The notes: generated from the letters alone by a model not told the origin. 64,000 nucleotides of DNA from CAWJAP01 sp963834365 (GCA_963834365.1 CAWIBS010000022.1:1-64000), one strand, 5' to 3'; numbered from the stretch's first letter, positions 45,176 to 54,539 are shown. Program-made: numbers and translations.

Positions 45176-45808
45176 TCAGCGCTGATCTCTGGGTTCGACG
45201 GCATCCGCCGCCGGGAGCGAAGGGGGGGCGATCGGCACCGACGGGTTGCCGACCTCGGGCTGGAGATGCTGCTCACGGCTCCGAATCTCGGACTGATTCG
45301 AGCTCGCGGAGCTCGCGCGCGGATTCCAGCCGAGCCGCAGCACGTTGACCGCCACCCCGCGGCGGCCGAAGACCAGCGCTTCGCGGCAGCTCCACATGTA
45401 GATGTCGAGCTCGCGTCCCTGCACCGACGGGCCGGTGTCCATGATGGTGTAGATGCCGTTGTAGCGCGGGCTGAGCGAGTCGATCTGGATCACCGACCCG
45501 ACCGGGAGCAGCTTCGGGTCCGCCGCGGCAATGCCCGTCCGCACCGCGGCGCCCGACGCCGTCGTCGTGCCCTTGCAATAGGCGGTGGCGGCGAAGCGCA
45601 GCCGCGCGCCCGGGCGCGGCGTGCCGGTGGTCTCACGGACCGCGATCTCCCGGGCGGCGGTGATCTTCGAGTCGAGCGTGGTCACTTCATGCAGGAGTAC
45701 GAAGCCCAGCACCGCGCCGCAGGTGGCGGCAATCTTCTGCGTGAGCGAGCGTGACAGCCACATGCCGGATGGCCGCATACCGGACGGGTGCATACCGCGT
45801 GGGCTCAT
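45176..45808 (-). CDS. 3D (Asp-Asp-Asp) domain protein, MltA/RpfB-like, membrane-anchored
   Basis: 210 residues. A membrane helix at about residues 24-42 (AATCGAVLGFVLLHEVTTL) precedes the 3D domain: RFAATAYCKGTTTASGAAV, GIAAADPKLLPVGSVIQID and YTIMDTGPSVQGRELDIYMW, with the three conserved Asp residues (AAD, MDTG, LDIY). 3D domains form the double-psi barrel active site of MltA-type lytic transglycosylases and Rpf/YocH-like wall enzymes. The C-terminal 45 residues are low complexity. Start ATG 45808; internal ATGs at M6, M11 and M16 are alternatives because the N-terminus repeats (MHPSGMRPSGM). Confidence 0.85.
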   Translation of the reverse strand: MSPRGMHPSGMRPSGMWLSRSLTQKIAATCGAVLGFVLLHEVTTLDSKITAAREIAVRETTGTPRPGARLRFAATAYCKGTTTASGAAVRTGIAAADPKLLPVGSVIQIDSLSPRYNGIYTIMDTGPSVQGRELDIYMWSCREALVFGRRGVAVNVLRLGWNPRASSASSNQSEIRSREQHLQPEVGNPSVPIAPPSLPAADAVEPRDQR

Positions 45809-45826
45809 GCGGCACCGGCCTCACGC

Positions 45827-46318
45827 TCAGGCCTGGACCGGGTCCGGCGGTTCCTCGCGCCGCAGGGCGCGCAACAGGACGAGGACCAGCCGGTGCGCGA
45901 TGAACCCGAGAACGAGGCCGCCGGCGATCGAGCCGATCGCAAACGGCCACACCATCGGCCGCAGCAACGCAAACGTGCGCGTCATCGCGGCGAAGCCGAA
46001 GCCCGCTTCCGCGAACACCCGGCGCAGGTCGTCGGCCAGCCCGGACGGCGGGTCGAGACCGAGCAGCCGTGCCCCCACCTCGGTCGCGAGGAGGTAGTAG
46101 GCGGGAACCACCCAGGGCAGATTAATACAAAGACCGGCCACCACGGCAACCCGGCTCAATCTGAGAAATTGTGCGAAGGCCAGGCCGATGAGGATCTGCA
46201 GCCCGAGAAATGGCGAAAAGCTGAGGAAAACGCCGATTCCGAACGCGAGCGCGATGCGTTCGGGCGTGTCGGGCAGGCGAGCCAGCCCGGCCACGAGACG
46301 GCCGAGCCAGGCTCTCAT
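45827..46318 (-). CDS. DUF2062 membrane protein
   Basis: 163 residues, matching the length of DUF2062 proteins. Signature near the N-terminus: DTPERIALAFGIGVFLSFSP and FLGLQILIGLAFAQFLRLSR, then INLPWVVPAYYLLATEVGAR and a last helix IAGGLVLGFIAHRLVLVLL. Three or four membrane helices. No biochemical function is established. The start ATG overlaps the thiL stop (ATGA-type at 46315-46318), so it is co-translated with thiL. Confidence 0.85.
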   Translation of the reverse strand: MRAWLGRLVAGLARLPDTPERIALAFGIGVFLSFSPFLGLQILIGLAFAQFLRLSRVAVVAGLCINLPWVVPAYYLLATEVGARLLGLDPPSGLADDLRRVFAEAGFGFAAMTRTFALLRPMVWPFAIGSIAGGLVLGFIAHRLVLVLLRALRREEPPDPVQA

Positions 46319-47337
46319 CCCGCGTCCCGCGAGCCGGCGAAGTGCTCGAAGCCGGACGGGAGCGGTTCGAGCCCGGCGCCGTCGCGACGGATCGTCACGG
46401 CGTCGTCAGCCGTGATCTCGCCGATCTCGGTGATCGTGACCCGGCCGAGCCTGGCGGCCGCCTCGAAGCGCCGCCGCGCGCGCCGGGGGACGGCGCACAG
46501 CAGTTCGTAGTCATCGCCTCCCGTCAGCGCCGCGTGCAGCGGGCGTCCCGGATCGCCGGCAAAGACGGTACGCGCCGCGGGAGCGATCGGAATCGTCGCC
46601 TCGTCGATGCGGGCGCCGGTCCCCGACGCCTGCGCGATCTGGCCCACCGCGTCGGCGAGGCCGTCGCTGAGATCCATGCACGCCGATGCCGCGCGCGTCC
46701 TGCCGGCAATGAGCCCGAAGCGGACGCGCGGCTCGGGCCGCAGGTATCGCTCCACGCCGGCGGCCACCGCCTCCGGCGCTTCCGCCTCCATGCCGTGGTT
46801 CCGCAGCCAGGCGAGTCCGGCTGCGGCGCCGCCGACCGCTCCGGTGACGAAGAGCGCGTCTCCTGCACGGGCCCCGCTCCGCGACAGGAGCTTCCGCCGC
46901 TTGACGCTCCCCGTCAGCGTGACGTCCACGACCAGCGGGCCGGGCGAGCGGGTCACGTTGCCGCCCACGAGCGCGACCCGGTAGCGCGCCGCGCCGTCGA
47001 GAAACCCGTCGACGAGCGATTCGAGCTCGGACCAGGGGAGCGCCGGCGGCAGCGCCAGCGAGAGGAGCGCGGCGCGGGGCTGCGCACCCATTGCGGCGAG
47101 ATCGCTGAGGTTGACCGCGAGGGCGCGGTAGCCGATCGCCGACGCACCGACGAATCGCCGATCGAAATGCACGCCTTCGACGAGCGCGTCGGTCGTGAGG
47201 ACGTCGAGCGCGTTGCGCACCGGCTCGAGGACGGCGGCGTCGTCGCCGACGCCGAGGACGAGGAAGGGAGGAGGAGCAACCAGCCGCGACCGGACGAACG
47301 CGATGACGCGATGCTCGCCGGCCTCGCCCACCGTCAT
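46315..47337 (-). CDS. thiL: Thiamine-monophosphate kinase
   Basis: 340 residues. ThiL phosphorylates thiamine monophosphate to thiamine diphosphate with ATP. Family motifs: N-terminal GVGDDAAVLEP (Mg/ATP Asp pair), VLTTDALVEGVHFD, NLSDLAAMGAQPRAALLSLA, GGNVTRSPGPLVVDVTLTG, MDLSDGLADAVGQIA and LTGGDDYELLCAVP. Its ATG overlaps the rny stop by 4 bases, and its stop overlaps the DUF2062 start, giving a tightly coupled rny-thiL-DUF2062 operon. Confidence 0.95.
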   Translation of the reverse strand: MTVGEAGEHRVIAFVRSRLVAPPPFLVLGVGDDAAVLEPVRNALDVLTTDALVEGVHFDRRFVGASAIGYRALAVNLSDLAAMGAQPRAALLSLALPPALPWSELESLVDGFLDGAARYRVALVGGNVTRSPGPLVVDVTLTGSVKRRKLLSRSGARAGDALFVTGAVGGAAAGLAWLRNHGMEAEAPEAVAAGVERYLRPEPRVRFGLIAGRTRAASACMDLSDGLADAVGQIAQASGTGARIDEATIPIAPAARTVFAGDPGRPLHAALTGGDDYELLCAVPRRARRRFEAAARLGRVTITEIGEITADDAVTIRRDGAGLEPLPSGFEHFAGSRDAG

Positions 47338-48923
47338 CGTGCGTACTCGACGGCACGCGTCTCGCGAATCACCGTCACCTTGATCTGGCCGGGGTACTCG
47401 AGCTCGTTCTCGATGCGGCGTGCGATGTCCTTCGACAGCCAGACGGCTTCCTCGTCGCTGATCCGCTCGCTCTCGACGAGGATGCGGATCTCGCGGCCGG
47501 CCTGCAGCGCGAAGGCCTTCGACACGCCGGAGAACGAGTCGGCGATGCCCTCGAGCTTCTCGAGCCGCTTCACATAGGACTCGAGAATGTCGCGGCGCGC
47601 CCCCGGACGTGCCGCCGAGACCGCGTCGGCGGCCTGGACGATCATCGACTCGAGCGACGGCCAGTCGATGTCCATGTGATGGGCGGCCATGGCGTCGATG
47701 ACGGCCTGGCTCTCGCCGTACTTCCGCAGCACCTCGATCCCGAGCTCGAGATGCGAGCCGTGGAGGTCTCGATCGATCGCCTTGCCGACGTCGTGCAGGA
47801 AGGCGCCACGCGTCGTCACCTGCGCATCCAGGCCGACTTCACGGGCCATCGTGCCGGCGAGAAACGCGACTTCCTTCGAATGGTTCAGGACGTTCTGCCC
47901 ATAGCTCGTTCGGTACTTGAGCTTGCCCATCAGCCGCAGCAGCTCCGGGTGGACGTCGTAGAGACCGAGCTCGAAGGCCGCGGCTTCGCCGTCCTTCAGC
48001 ACGCTCGTTTCCATCTCCGCCTTCACCTTGTCCACGACCTCCTCGATGCGGGTCGGATGAATGCGGCCGTCCGCCACCAGCTTCGCAATCGCCTGGCGCG
48101 CGATCTCGCGCCGGAGCGGGTCGAAGCTCGAAAGGATGATCGCGCCGGGCGTGTCATCGACGATGAGCTCGACGCCGGTGGCGAGCTCGAGGGCACGGAT
48201 GTTCCGGCCCTCGCGGCCGATGATGCGGCCTTTCATGTCGTCGCTGGGCAGATCGACGACCGAGACCGTGGTCTCGATGGCGTGCTCGGCCGCGCTGCGC
48301 TGGATGGCCTCGGTGATGACCTGTTTCGCGCGCTCGGCGGCGATCTCCCTCGCTTCGGCGTCGAGGCGCTTGACGAGGTGCGCGGCTTCGCGGCGGGCGT
48401 CCGACTCGATCTGCCGGAGCAGCAGCTCGCGCGCCTCGTCGGCGGTGAGGCTCGCCAGGCGCTGCAGCTCGCGCTGCTGTTCGGCCGCCAGCCGCTCGTG
48501 CCGCGCCGCCGCCTCCTCGGCAATCGCCAGGCGCCGGGTGATGGCCTGCTCCCGGGCGGCCAGTTCACGCTCGGCCCGCTCGGTGGCCGCGCTCCGGTCA
48601 GCCAGCGTCCGGATCTGCTCGACCTGGCTCTGTTCCAGGCGCGCGATCTCCTGCCGGCGTTCGCGCGCCTGACGCTCGGCCTCCACGATCAGCTCATGGG
48701 CCTTCTCCTTGCCGGCGAGGACCGCTTCCTTGTGCCGCGCCTCTGCGTCCCGCTCCGATTCGCGCCGGATCTGGGCGGCCTGCTCCTGCGCCCGGCCCAC
48801 CGTCTCGGCGGCGATACGCTTCCGGTTCGCAATCCAGTACAGGAGGATCGCGCCGCCGGCCACGAGGCCGAGCAGGATGTCGAGGATGTAGATGAAACAC
48901 AGGTCACGCATGTCGAACCCCAC
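47334..48923 (-). CDS. rny: Ribonuclease Y
   Basis: 529 residues, membrane-anchored endoribonuclease that initiates mRNA decay. An N-terminal helix (YILDILLGLVAGGAILLYWI) is followed by a long coiled coil (residues about 35-190; EAERQARERRQEIARLEQSQ), a KH domain (DMKGRIIGREGRNIRALELA), and an HD domain with FLHDVGKAIDRDLHGSHLEL, MAAHHMDIDW and AADAVSAARPGARRDILESY. Length is normal (about 520). Start could be ATG 48923 or 48911. The order zapA-6S RNA-rny is typical of this group, but a lipoprotein gene is inserted upstream here. Confidence 0.95.
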   Translation of the reverse strand: MGFDMRDLCFIYILDILLGLVAGGAILLYWIANRKRIAAETVGRAQEQAAQIRRESERDAEARHKEAVLAGKEKAHELIVEAERQARERRQEIARLEQSQVEQIRTLADRSAATERAERELAAREQAITRRLAIAEEAAARHERLAAEQQRELQRLASLTADEARELLLRQIESDARREAAHLVKRLDAEAREIAAERAKQVITEAIQRSAAEHAIETTVSVVDLPSDDMKGRIIGREGRNIRALELATGVELIVDDTPGAIILSSFDPLRREIARQAIAKLVADGRIHPTRIEEVVDKVKAEMETSVLKDGEAAAFELGLYDVHPELLRLMGKLKYRTSYGQNVLNHSKEVAFLAGTMAREVGLDAQVTTRGAFLHDVGKAIDRDLHGSHLELGIEVLRKYGESQAVIDAMAAHHMDIDWPSLESMIVQAADAVSAARPGARRDILESYVKRLEKLEGIADSFSGVSKAFALQAGREIRILVESERISDEEAVWLSKDIARRIENELEYPGQIKVTVIRETRAVEYAR

Positions 48924-48972
48924 CCGCGTGTTGGGCGCGCGTGACGGAGAAGGGGGGAGGGGGAGAAAAGAG

Positions 48973-49148
48973 CCCCGCGTTGCCGTGTGGCGAGGTCGGA
49001 TGAACCTGCGATTGCAGGTGGAACCGCCATTAGCAGTCGCGCGTCAGGCTTCCTCGGAACAGAGGCATGCACACGGCGCGACCTCGCGATTCACTTGGGT
49101 AGAACGTTGGCTCAACCGAGCACTCGACCCATCACGCGCAACCCAGGG
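48973..49148 (-). ncRNA. ssrS: 6S RNA (RNA polymerase regulator)
   Basis: A 176-base minus-strand segment between zapA and rny folds as a long rod. The closing stem pairs CCCTGGGTTGCGCGTG (from 49148) with CACACGGCAACGCGGGG (to 48973) through CCC/GGG, GTTGC/GCAAC and GTG/CAC. The body has the paired arms CCACCTGCAATCGCAGGTT and CGAGGTCGCGCC/GACCTCG around a central open region. A CT-run (CTCTTTTCTCCCC) follows the 3' end. Position (zapA-ssrS-rny) and shape fit 6S RNA; no covariance search was possible. Confidence 0.7.
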
Positions 49149-49205
49149 CGAACGTGAAATCGGATCTTAGAACGAAGAGCTTGAGCGGAGCAAGCACGGA
49201 GACAG

Positions 49206-49370
49206 GCCACGGACAAAATCTGACGGATCCGAACCACGGACAGGAATCTGACCAGATCCGGAGCAACGGACAGGATCCGACCAGACCCGCAGCCACGGAT
49301 AGATCTGACGAGATCCGATGGGCCATTGACACCAGCCACGGGCAGATCTGAAGAGTTCGGACCGACACGG
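49206..49370. repeat. Tandem CCACGGACA-GATCTGA word repeats, forward orientation
   Basis: Five or six degenerate units: GGCCACGGACAAAATCTGAC, AACCACGGACAGGAATCTGA, GAGCAACGGACAGGATCCGA, AGCCACGGATAGATCTGACG and AGCCACGGGCAGATCTGAAG. The unit length varies around 25-40 bases. They lie between the 6S RNA promoter side and the lipoprotein gene. Confidence 0.8.
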
Positions 49371-49529
49371 AGCCATTGAGAACTGGACACACGGACGAGA
49401 TTGGAGCGCGGATCTACGGAAAGGACTCAGGCGCGACAGCCACGTCCCAGCCTGTCGCAGGTGTGGGCGCGGACTGCTGTCGAGCTGTCGCGCGTTGACC
49501 ACTCATGCGCCGGGACCGCTGGGGAAATG

Positions 49530-49590
49530 TCAGATCTTGTCCGTGCCCTCTGTCCGTGGCCCCAGTGTCAAATCTTGTCGTCGGCGGCGT
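49530..49590. repeat. CCACGGACA-type repeats, inverted orientation
   Basis: GTCAGATCTTGTCCGTGCCC, CTGTCCGTGGCCCCAGTGTC and AAATCTTGTCGTC are reverse complements of the units at 49206-49370. They immediately precede the lipoprotein-like gene (ATG 49604). Confidence 0.75.
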
Positions 49591-49603
49591 TTATAGGGTG
49601 GAT

Positions 49604-50309
49604 ATGGTTCGATATCGCCCTGCCGTTCTGGTCGTTCTGACGATGTGCGTGGTGATGGCGTCAATCACGTGCGACCGAGCGTCTCCATCGCTTCCCGCTG
49701 CCCCGACGCCCGCGACGGTGAGCGTGTCGGGCACGGTGTTCATTCACGATGCACAGGGCGTGCGACCGTACGCAAATGCCAGCCTGTACGGCTGGGCTGA
49801 AATCGATCGCGTTGGAGGTGGCCCGGCCGGCCACGCGACGACCGATTCGGCCGGCAGGTACCAGTTCAGAGGGCGGTCGGCTTCTCGGTTTCGAATCTAC
49901 TTCGGCTGGGGGGCGCCGGCATATCAACCGTGTGCCGTAACAGTCGCCCTGACGGGGGATGTGACGCGCGACGTGCGCGCCGTGATCGACGAGGATCAAC
50001 TCGGCGCCAGGCTGCCGCAGCAGTTGCTTGCGCAAACTCCGACGCTCTCCGGCGTCGTGTTCGAAGCTACCCCTGACGGACCACGTACCCTGCGCGATGT
50101 TCGTATCGAGGTGGACGGTACCGGGTCCGGCGACGAGTTGACAGCTTCAACCCTGACCGACAGCGATGGCCGGTATGTGGTTTGCGCGCTGGAACTCGAC
50201 AGACACACCGGCATCTCTTTTTCGAAACCCGGGTATCGGAACCGTTGCCAAATGGGTGGAGCTGACGGGCGCCGCCACCACGTTCGACGTCGAGTTGCAC
50301 CGGCAATAG
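49604..50309 (+). CDS. Exported carboxypeptidase-regulatory-like protein, one frameshift
   Basis: About 234 residues. ATG 49604 starts a signal sequence ending in a possible lipobox (MVRYRPAVLVVLTMCVVMAS, then ITC), so a lipoprotein is likely. The body has two carboxypeptidase-regulatory-like beta-sandwich units: VSVSGTVFIHDAQGVRPYAN with TTDSAGRYQFRG, and PTLSGVVFEATPDGPRTLRD with TLTDSDGRYVVCALE. Removing one C near 50240 changes the tail to VAKWVELTGAATTFDVELHR then Q and TAG 50307, completing the second domain. It is inserted antisense between zapA and the 6S RNA/rny, with word repeats on both sides. Confidence 0.65.
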
Positions 50310-50402
50310 CGCACGCGCGAATCATCGAGCTGCGCCCGCGCCGCTCCCGCTTGTCATCGTCAGCGTGAGTTACGGTTGGCAAGCCTGCGAAGGTTTAGCC
50401 CC

Positions 50403-50483
50403 TGTCCTATCGGATCTTGTCAGATCTAATCCGTGGCCCTTGTCAGATCTAATCCGTGGCCCTTGTCAGACTTGTCCGTGGCC
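50403..50483. repeat. CCACGGACA-type repeats, inverted orientation, overlapping the zapA 3' end
   Basis: Three near-perfect units of CTTGTCAGATCTAATCCGTG with GCC between them (50417-50460), then CTTGTCAGACTTGTCCGTGG (50462-50481). The last unit contains the zapA stop codon, so ZapA's final GHGQV is repeat-encoded. Same family as at 49206, 49530 and 38656. Confidence 0.85.
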
Positions 50484-50783
50484 CAGGTGCAGGCGATCGA
50501 GGGCCCGATCCACGAGCCGCTCGAGATCCTGGGCGCGGCGGGCCACTTCGCTTTGATCGAAGCTGCCGGCGCCCCGGCAGCGGAACAATTCATCGGCAAT
50601 ATTGAGCGCCGCCAGCACCGCAATCTTCAGCGATTCGCCGGTCGGGACCTCGTCTCCGGATCGGGCCATCTTGGCATCGACGTACCGAGCCAGCTCGACG
50701 ATGTACTCCTCGTCCAGGGCACTGCGCACCGGGTAGCGCAGACCCTGAATCTCCACGGTGACGACGCGGGTGGGGTCGTTCAA
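50466..50783 (-). CDS. zapA: Cell division protein ZapA
   Basis: 105 residues. ZapA bundles FtsZ filaments at the division site. Features: VVTVEIQGLRYPVRSALDEE, YIVELARYVDAKMAR, ESLKIAVLAALNIADELFRC and a C-terminal coiled coil (RRAQDLERLVDRALDRLHLG). The last residues GHGQV come from the adjoining repeat. The order pheT-zapB-zapA supports the call. Confidence 0.9.
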   Translation of the reverse strand: MNDPTRVVTVEIQGLRYPVRSALDEEYIVELARYVDAKMARSGDEVPTGESLKIAVLAALNIADELFRCRGAGSFDQSEVARRAQDLERLVDRALDRLHLGHGQV

Positions 50784-50786
50784 TGC

Positions 50787-50840
50787 AGGCTCTCAGCTGG
50801 CTCTCAGCTCTGGCTGTCGCGGAGCTGATGGCTGACAGCT
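50787..50840. repeat. CTCTCAGCT/AGCTGATGGCTGACAGCT word repeat
   Basis: The zapB-zapA gap contains GCTCTCAGCTGGCTCTCAGC, TCTGGCTGTC and then AGCTGATGGCTGACAGCT, short degenerate direct and inverted words of a further family. They fill the whole 55-base gap. Confidence 0.6.
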
Positions 50841-51114
50841 AAATCTCGATCGCTTCGATCTGCGCCAGCATGTCGCTGACGCGGGCGCGGATCTGCTCGC
50901 GCTCTTCCCGCAGCGCCACGACCTCGGAGGAGGCGCCCTCGGAATCCACGAGTCGCTTGCGCAGCGTCGCGACCTCGTCGCCCATCGTGGCGTTGTCGGC
51001 AGTCAGCCGCGCGTGATCGGCTCGCAGCTGCTCGACCACCCCCACGAGGCGGCGCACCTTGTCTTCCAGTCGTTCAATCGCATCGAGCTCGACGCTCTGC
51101 GCGGTCTTGGGCAT
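50839..51114 (-). CDS. zapB: ZapB-like coiled-coil division protein
   Basis: 91 residues, almost entirely coiled coil: ELDAIERLEDKVRRLVGVVE, QLRADHARLTADNATMGDEV, ATLRKRLVDSEGASSEVVAL, REEREQIRARVSDMLAQIEA. Length, composition and location directly upstream of zapA and downstream of pheT fit ZapB, which crosslinks ZapA-FtsZ to the nucleoid. Coiled coils have little specific signature, so the call leans on context. Confidence 0.75.
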   Translation of the reverse strand: MPKTAQSVELDAIERLEDKVRRLVGVVEQLRADHARLTADNATMGDEVATLRKRLVDSEGASSEVVALREEREQIRARVSDMLAQIEAIEI

Positions 51115-51119
51115 CTCGG

Positions 51120-51246
51120 GACTCTCGTCTCTCGGCAGGTTGGATCGTTGGTCGTATGGTTCGCCGGTCGCATGGTTCGCTGGTCGGTGCGGCCTCGAAC
51201 CGGATTCGGTTGACGTTCGCGGCCCGGTCGTCCGCGGCCCGCAGGA
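51120..51246. repeat. Short GGTCGxATGGTTCGC word repeats between pheT and zapB
   Basis: GTTGGTCGTATGGTTCGCCG, GTCGCATGGTTCGCTGGTCG and TTGACGTTCGCGGCCCGGTC show degenerate repetition of a GGTCG(T/C)ATGGTTCGC(C/T) unit. They occupy the gap between the pheT stop (51247) and zapB. Confidence 0.55.
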
Positions 51247-53362
51247 TCACTGTCGCAGCGTGGCGCCATGCGCCCGCAGCAGCGCCGCCAGGACCGCATC
51301 CATCGCGGTCTGCACCTCGGCGTCGGTCAGCGTGCGATCCGGTGCGCGGAATGTGAGCCGCAGCGAAAGGCTGCAGGATCCCTCCGGGACGCCGCGGCCT
51401 TGATACCGATCGAACTCCCCGACGCGCTCGAGTGTGGGCGGCGCCGCACGGCGAATCGTGTCACGAATGTCGGCGGCGGACAAGCCGGACGGAACGACGA
51501 TCGAGATGTCGCGCGCGCTCGACGGGAAGCGGGGCAGTGGGGTCACCCGCACCCGATCGCTGCCCGTCGTCCACTCGGCCACTGCATCGAGATCGATCTC
51601 GGCGACGAACACCGGATCGCGCGCCGGCACGCCATGCGCCTCGGCGATCGCCGGTGCAAGCTGGCCGACGAGGCCCGCCGTGCGCGCGTCGGCGGCGGCG
51701 TCGCCGGATCGCGTCACCCGAATCGCCGACGCGCTCGCGGCAGTCAAGCCGCGCGCCGCGCCCGGCGCGAAGGACGTCTCGAGGCCGAGGGCCTGGCAGA
51801 GTGCCGACACGACCCCGATCATGTCGAAGAGATCCGCGGCCCGGCCACTGCCGCTCCAGTGCATGCCGCTCGCCTGTCCGGTCCACGCGAGCGCCAGGGC
51901 CCGATGCTCGCCCCGCTCGCGCGTGAAGCAATTCGCCAGCTCGAACAGCCGCAGGTCGCGCTGCTCGCGGTTCCGGTTGTGCGCGACGCTGTCGATCAGG
52001 CCGGCCAGCAGCGTCGGCCGCATGACGGCGAAGGTCTCCGACAGCGGGTTGGCGAGCGTGACGAGCGACTGCTCGTCGGCAAAGCGCAGCGCCGCCCGGC
52101 GTTCGATGAACGAGAAGGTCACGCACTCGGAGAATCCGGCGGCGCGCGCCAGCGTCCGCAGCCGCGCGTCTCGCGCCAGACGCGGCGCCGGCGGCGGCGG
52201 GGCCGCCTCAGCGCCGGGAACGTCTCGCGGATCCGGTCGTAGCCATGCACGCGGGCGACTTCTTCGACCAGATCGATTTCGCGCGCGACGTCGCCGCGCC
52301 AGGACGGCACGGTGACGGTCCAGGCGCCATCGGACGCGTCGGCATCGGCCCGATCCATCACGAAACCCAGACCGGTGAGGATTCGGCTCACGTCCGGTTC
52401 CGGCACTTCGGACCCCAGCACGCGCTCGATACGCGACCGGCGCAGCGTCACCAGCTGCGGCTGGCGAGGGCCTGGCCGCGCATCGATCCAGTCGCGCCGG
52501 CTCGTGCCCGCGCCGATTGCCTCGAACAACTCGCACGCCCGGTCCAGCGCCACCGCCGGCGCCTCGGGATCCGCGCCGCGCTCGAAGCGGTAGGACGCCT
52601 CGGTCGACAGGCCGAGACGACGGCTCGTCAACCGGACGGAGCGCGGCTGGAAGTACGCGCTCTCGAGCACGATGGTGGTCGTCGCCATCCGAGACCTCCG
52701 AGTCGCTGCCGCCCATCACCCCGGCCACGGCCTGCGCGCGATCGGCATCGGCAATGACCAGCATGTCTCCCTGCAGCACGCGCGATCTGACCGTCGAGCG
52801 TCGTCAGGCGCTCGCCCGGCGCAGCGCGACGGATCCGGAGGTGCGGGCCGGCCAGCCGCGCCAGATCGAACGCATGCAGCGGATGCCCGGTCTCGAGCAG
52901 CACGTAGTTGGTGACGTCGACGATGTTGTTGATGCTGCGAATGCCGGCGGCGTGCAGCCGCGCGATCAGCCACGGAGGTGAAGGCCCGACCCTGATGTCC
53001 GCGACGGCAGCCGTATAGCGCGGGCACAGTTCCGCGTCTTCGATCGTGACCCTGAGCGGCCCCGCCGTGGAGGGATCGCCGGGTGTGGGAGGCGACGCGG
53101 GGGTGTAGCGCAGCGGCCGATCGAACAGGGTCGACACCTCGCGCGCGATGCCCGACATGCTCAGGCAGTCGGGGCGGTTCGCCGTGATCTCGAGATCGAT
53201 CACCGCATCCGGCCACGGCGCGGCTGAAGCGTCGCCCTCCTGCGGCGGATGAGGCGCCACGCCTGCCAGCTCGAAGCCTGCCATGTGCAGGCGATGCGCC
53301 AGCGTGGGGACATCCACCGGGACATCGACGAGTTCACGGAGCCAGGAGACGAGGACCTTCAC
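51247..53362 (-). CDS. pheT: Phenylalanyl-tRNA synthetase beta subunit, no EMAP domain, three frameshifts
   Basis: About 705 residues when joined. N-terminal frame: MKVLVSWLRELVDVPVDVPT, then directly DAVIDLEITANRPDCLSMSG, so the roughly 110-residue EMAP-type tRNA-binding insert of standard PheT is absent. B3/B4 (HPLHAFDLARLAGPHLRIRR) and B5 follow in other frames: LVIADADRAQAVAGVMGGSD, STEASYRFERGADPEAPAVA, GLGFVMDRADADASDGAWTV, then the catalytic-like domain and the C-terminal anticodon-binding ferredoxin fold (PRFPSSARDISIVVPSG, TDAEVQTAMDAVLAALLRAH). Frameshifts near 52780, 52689 and 52215; the first two vanish on removal of one base. The gene is essential, so the breaks are probably sequence errors. 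Confidence 0.88.
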
Positions 53363-53427
53363 GGCAGTTACGAGCTACCAACGCGAACGACCAGTAAGAC
53401 CGAAGACCGACCGAGCCGTAGCCAGAC

Positions 53428-54533
53428 TCACTGCGGAAACTGCTCGAGAAACCGCATGTCGTTCTCGTAGAACTGCCGGATGTCGTCGACGCCGAAGAGC
53501 AGCATGGCCAGGCGCTCGATCCCCATGCCGAAGGCAAACCCCGTATAGCGTTCGGGATCGTAGCCGACGGCCTCGAAGACCGCCGGGTGGACCATGCCGC
53601 AGCCCAGCACCTCGAGCCACTTCGGCCCGCGCGCCGGATCGCGCAGGAAGACGTCGGCGCTCGGTTCCGTGTACGGGAAGAAGGTGGGCCGGAACGCGAT
53701 CTCGATTCGAGACCCGCTCGTGCCAGCCGCTCCATCCGCTCCATCCGCTCCAAAGAGCTCTCGCAGGAACCCGACGAGCGTCCCCTTCAGATCCCCCATG
53801 GTCACGCGCTCGCCGACGACCAGGCCCTCGACCTGCTGGAACATCGGCGTGTGCGTCTGATCGAGGTTGTCGCGGCGATAGACGCGACCCGGACAGATGA
53901 TGCGCACCGGCGGCTCGTGCCGCTCCATGTAGCGGATCTGCATCGACGAGGTGTGCGTCCGCAGCAGCGTCGCCGGCCGCGGCACGCCCGTCCGCTCGCG
54001 CTGGCGGCCCGGGCTGTCGGCACCCACCGGCACGACGCCTCGTGCGAACGGCTCGTCGAGATAGAGCGTGTCCTGCATGTCGCGCGCGGGGTGCTCCGCC
54101 GGCAGGTTCAGCGCTTCGAAGTTGTGGTAGTCGTCCTCGGTCTCGGGGCCGTCGAGAATCTCGTAGCCCGAGCGGGCGAAGTAGCCTTCGATCCGCTCGC
54201 GCAGCAAGGTGAGCGGATGACGATGGCCGAGGATCGGCGGCCGTCCGGGGAGCGTCACGTCGAGCCGCGGCGTGGCGGACGGCGCGTCCACGACGGCGCG
54301 CCGCGACGCCAGCGAGGACTCGACGTCGGCCTTGAGCTCGTTGACGAGCCGTCCCAGGTCGCGCCTGACCTCGGCGGGTGCCGCGGCCAGTTGCGAGAAC
54401 AGGCCGGTCACGAGGCCGCCCTTGCGCCCGAGATATCGATCGCGCAGGGCCTGCAGGTCCTGCGGCGAGACGCCGCGGCCAGATCCGTCGCGAACGCCTC
54501 GCGGAGGGCCGTAATCGCCGCGGCGTCGAGCAT
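53428..54533 (-). CDS. pheS: Phenylalanyl-tRNA synthetase alpha subunit, one frameshift
   Basis: About 368 residues. ATG 54533 starts MLDAAAITALREAFATDLAA; a shift near 54480 joins SPQDLQALRDRYLGRKGGLV with the main frame (TGLFSQLAAAPAEVRRDLGR). Class II catalytic blocks: GPETEDDYHNFEALNLPAEH with PARDMQDT, RTHTSSMQIRYME, GRVYRRDNLDQTHTPMFQQV, FRPTFFPYTEPSADVF, GPKWLEVLGCGMVHP and FAFGMGIERLAMLLFGVDDI. A short Gly/Ala-rich insert (ADGADGAAGTSG, 53720-53757) encoded by a CGCTCCATC microsatellite sits where most PheS have none. It lies 7 bases after rplT. Confidence 0.9.
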
Positions 54534-54539
54534 CTGCGC

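Noticed and set aside
47676..48944. 422-residue plus-strand frame opposite rny
   Set aside because: Complement of the ribonuclease Y coiled coil and HD domain; composition is that of an antisense frame.
49206..50483. CRISPR array
   Set aside because: Units vary in length and sequence, there are no constant-length unique spacers and no cas genes; they are degenerate word repeats.
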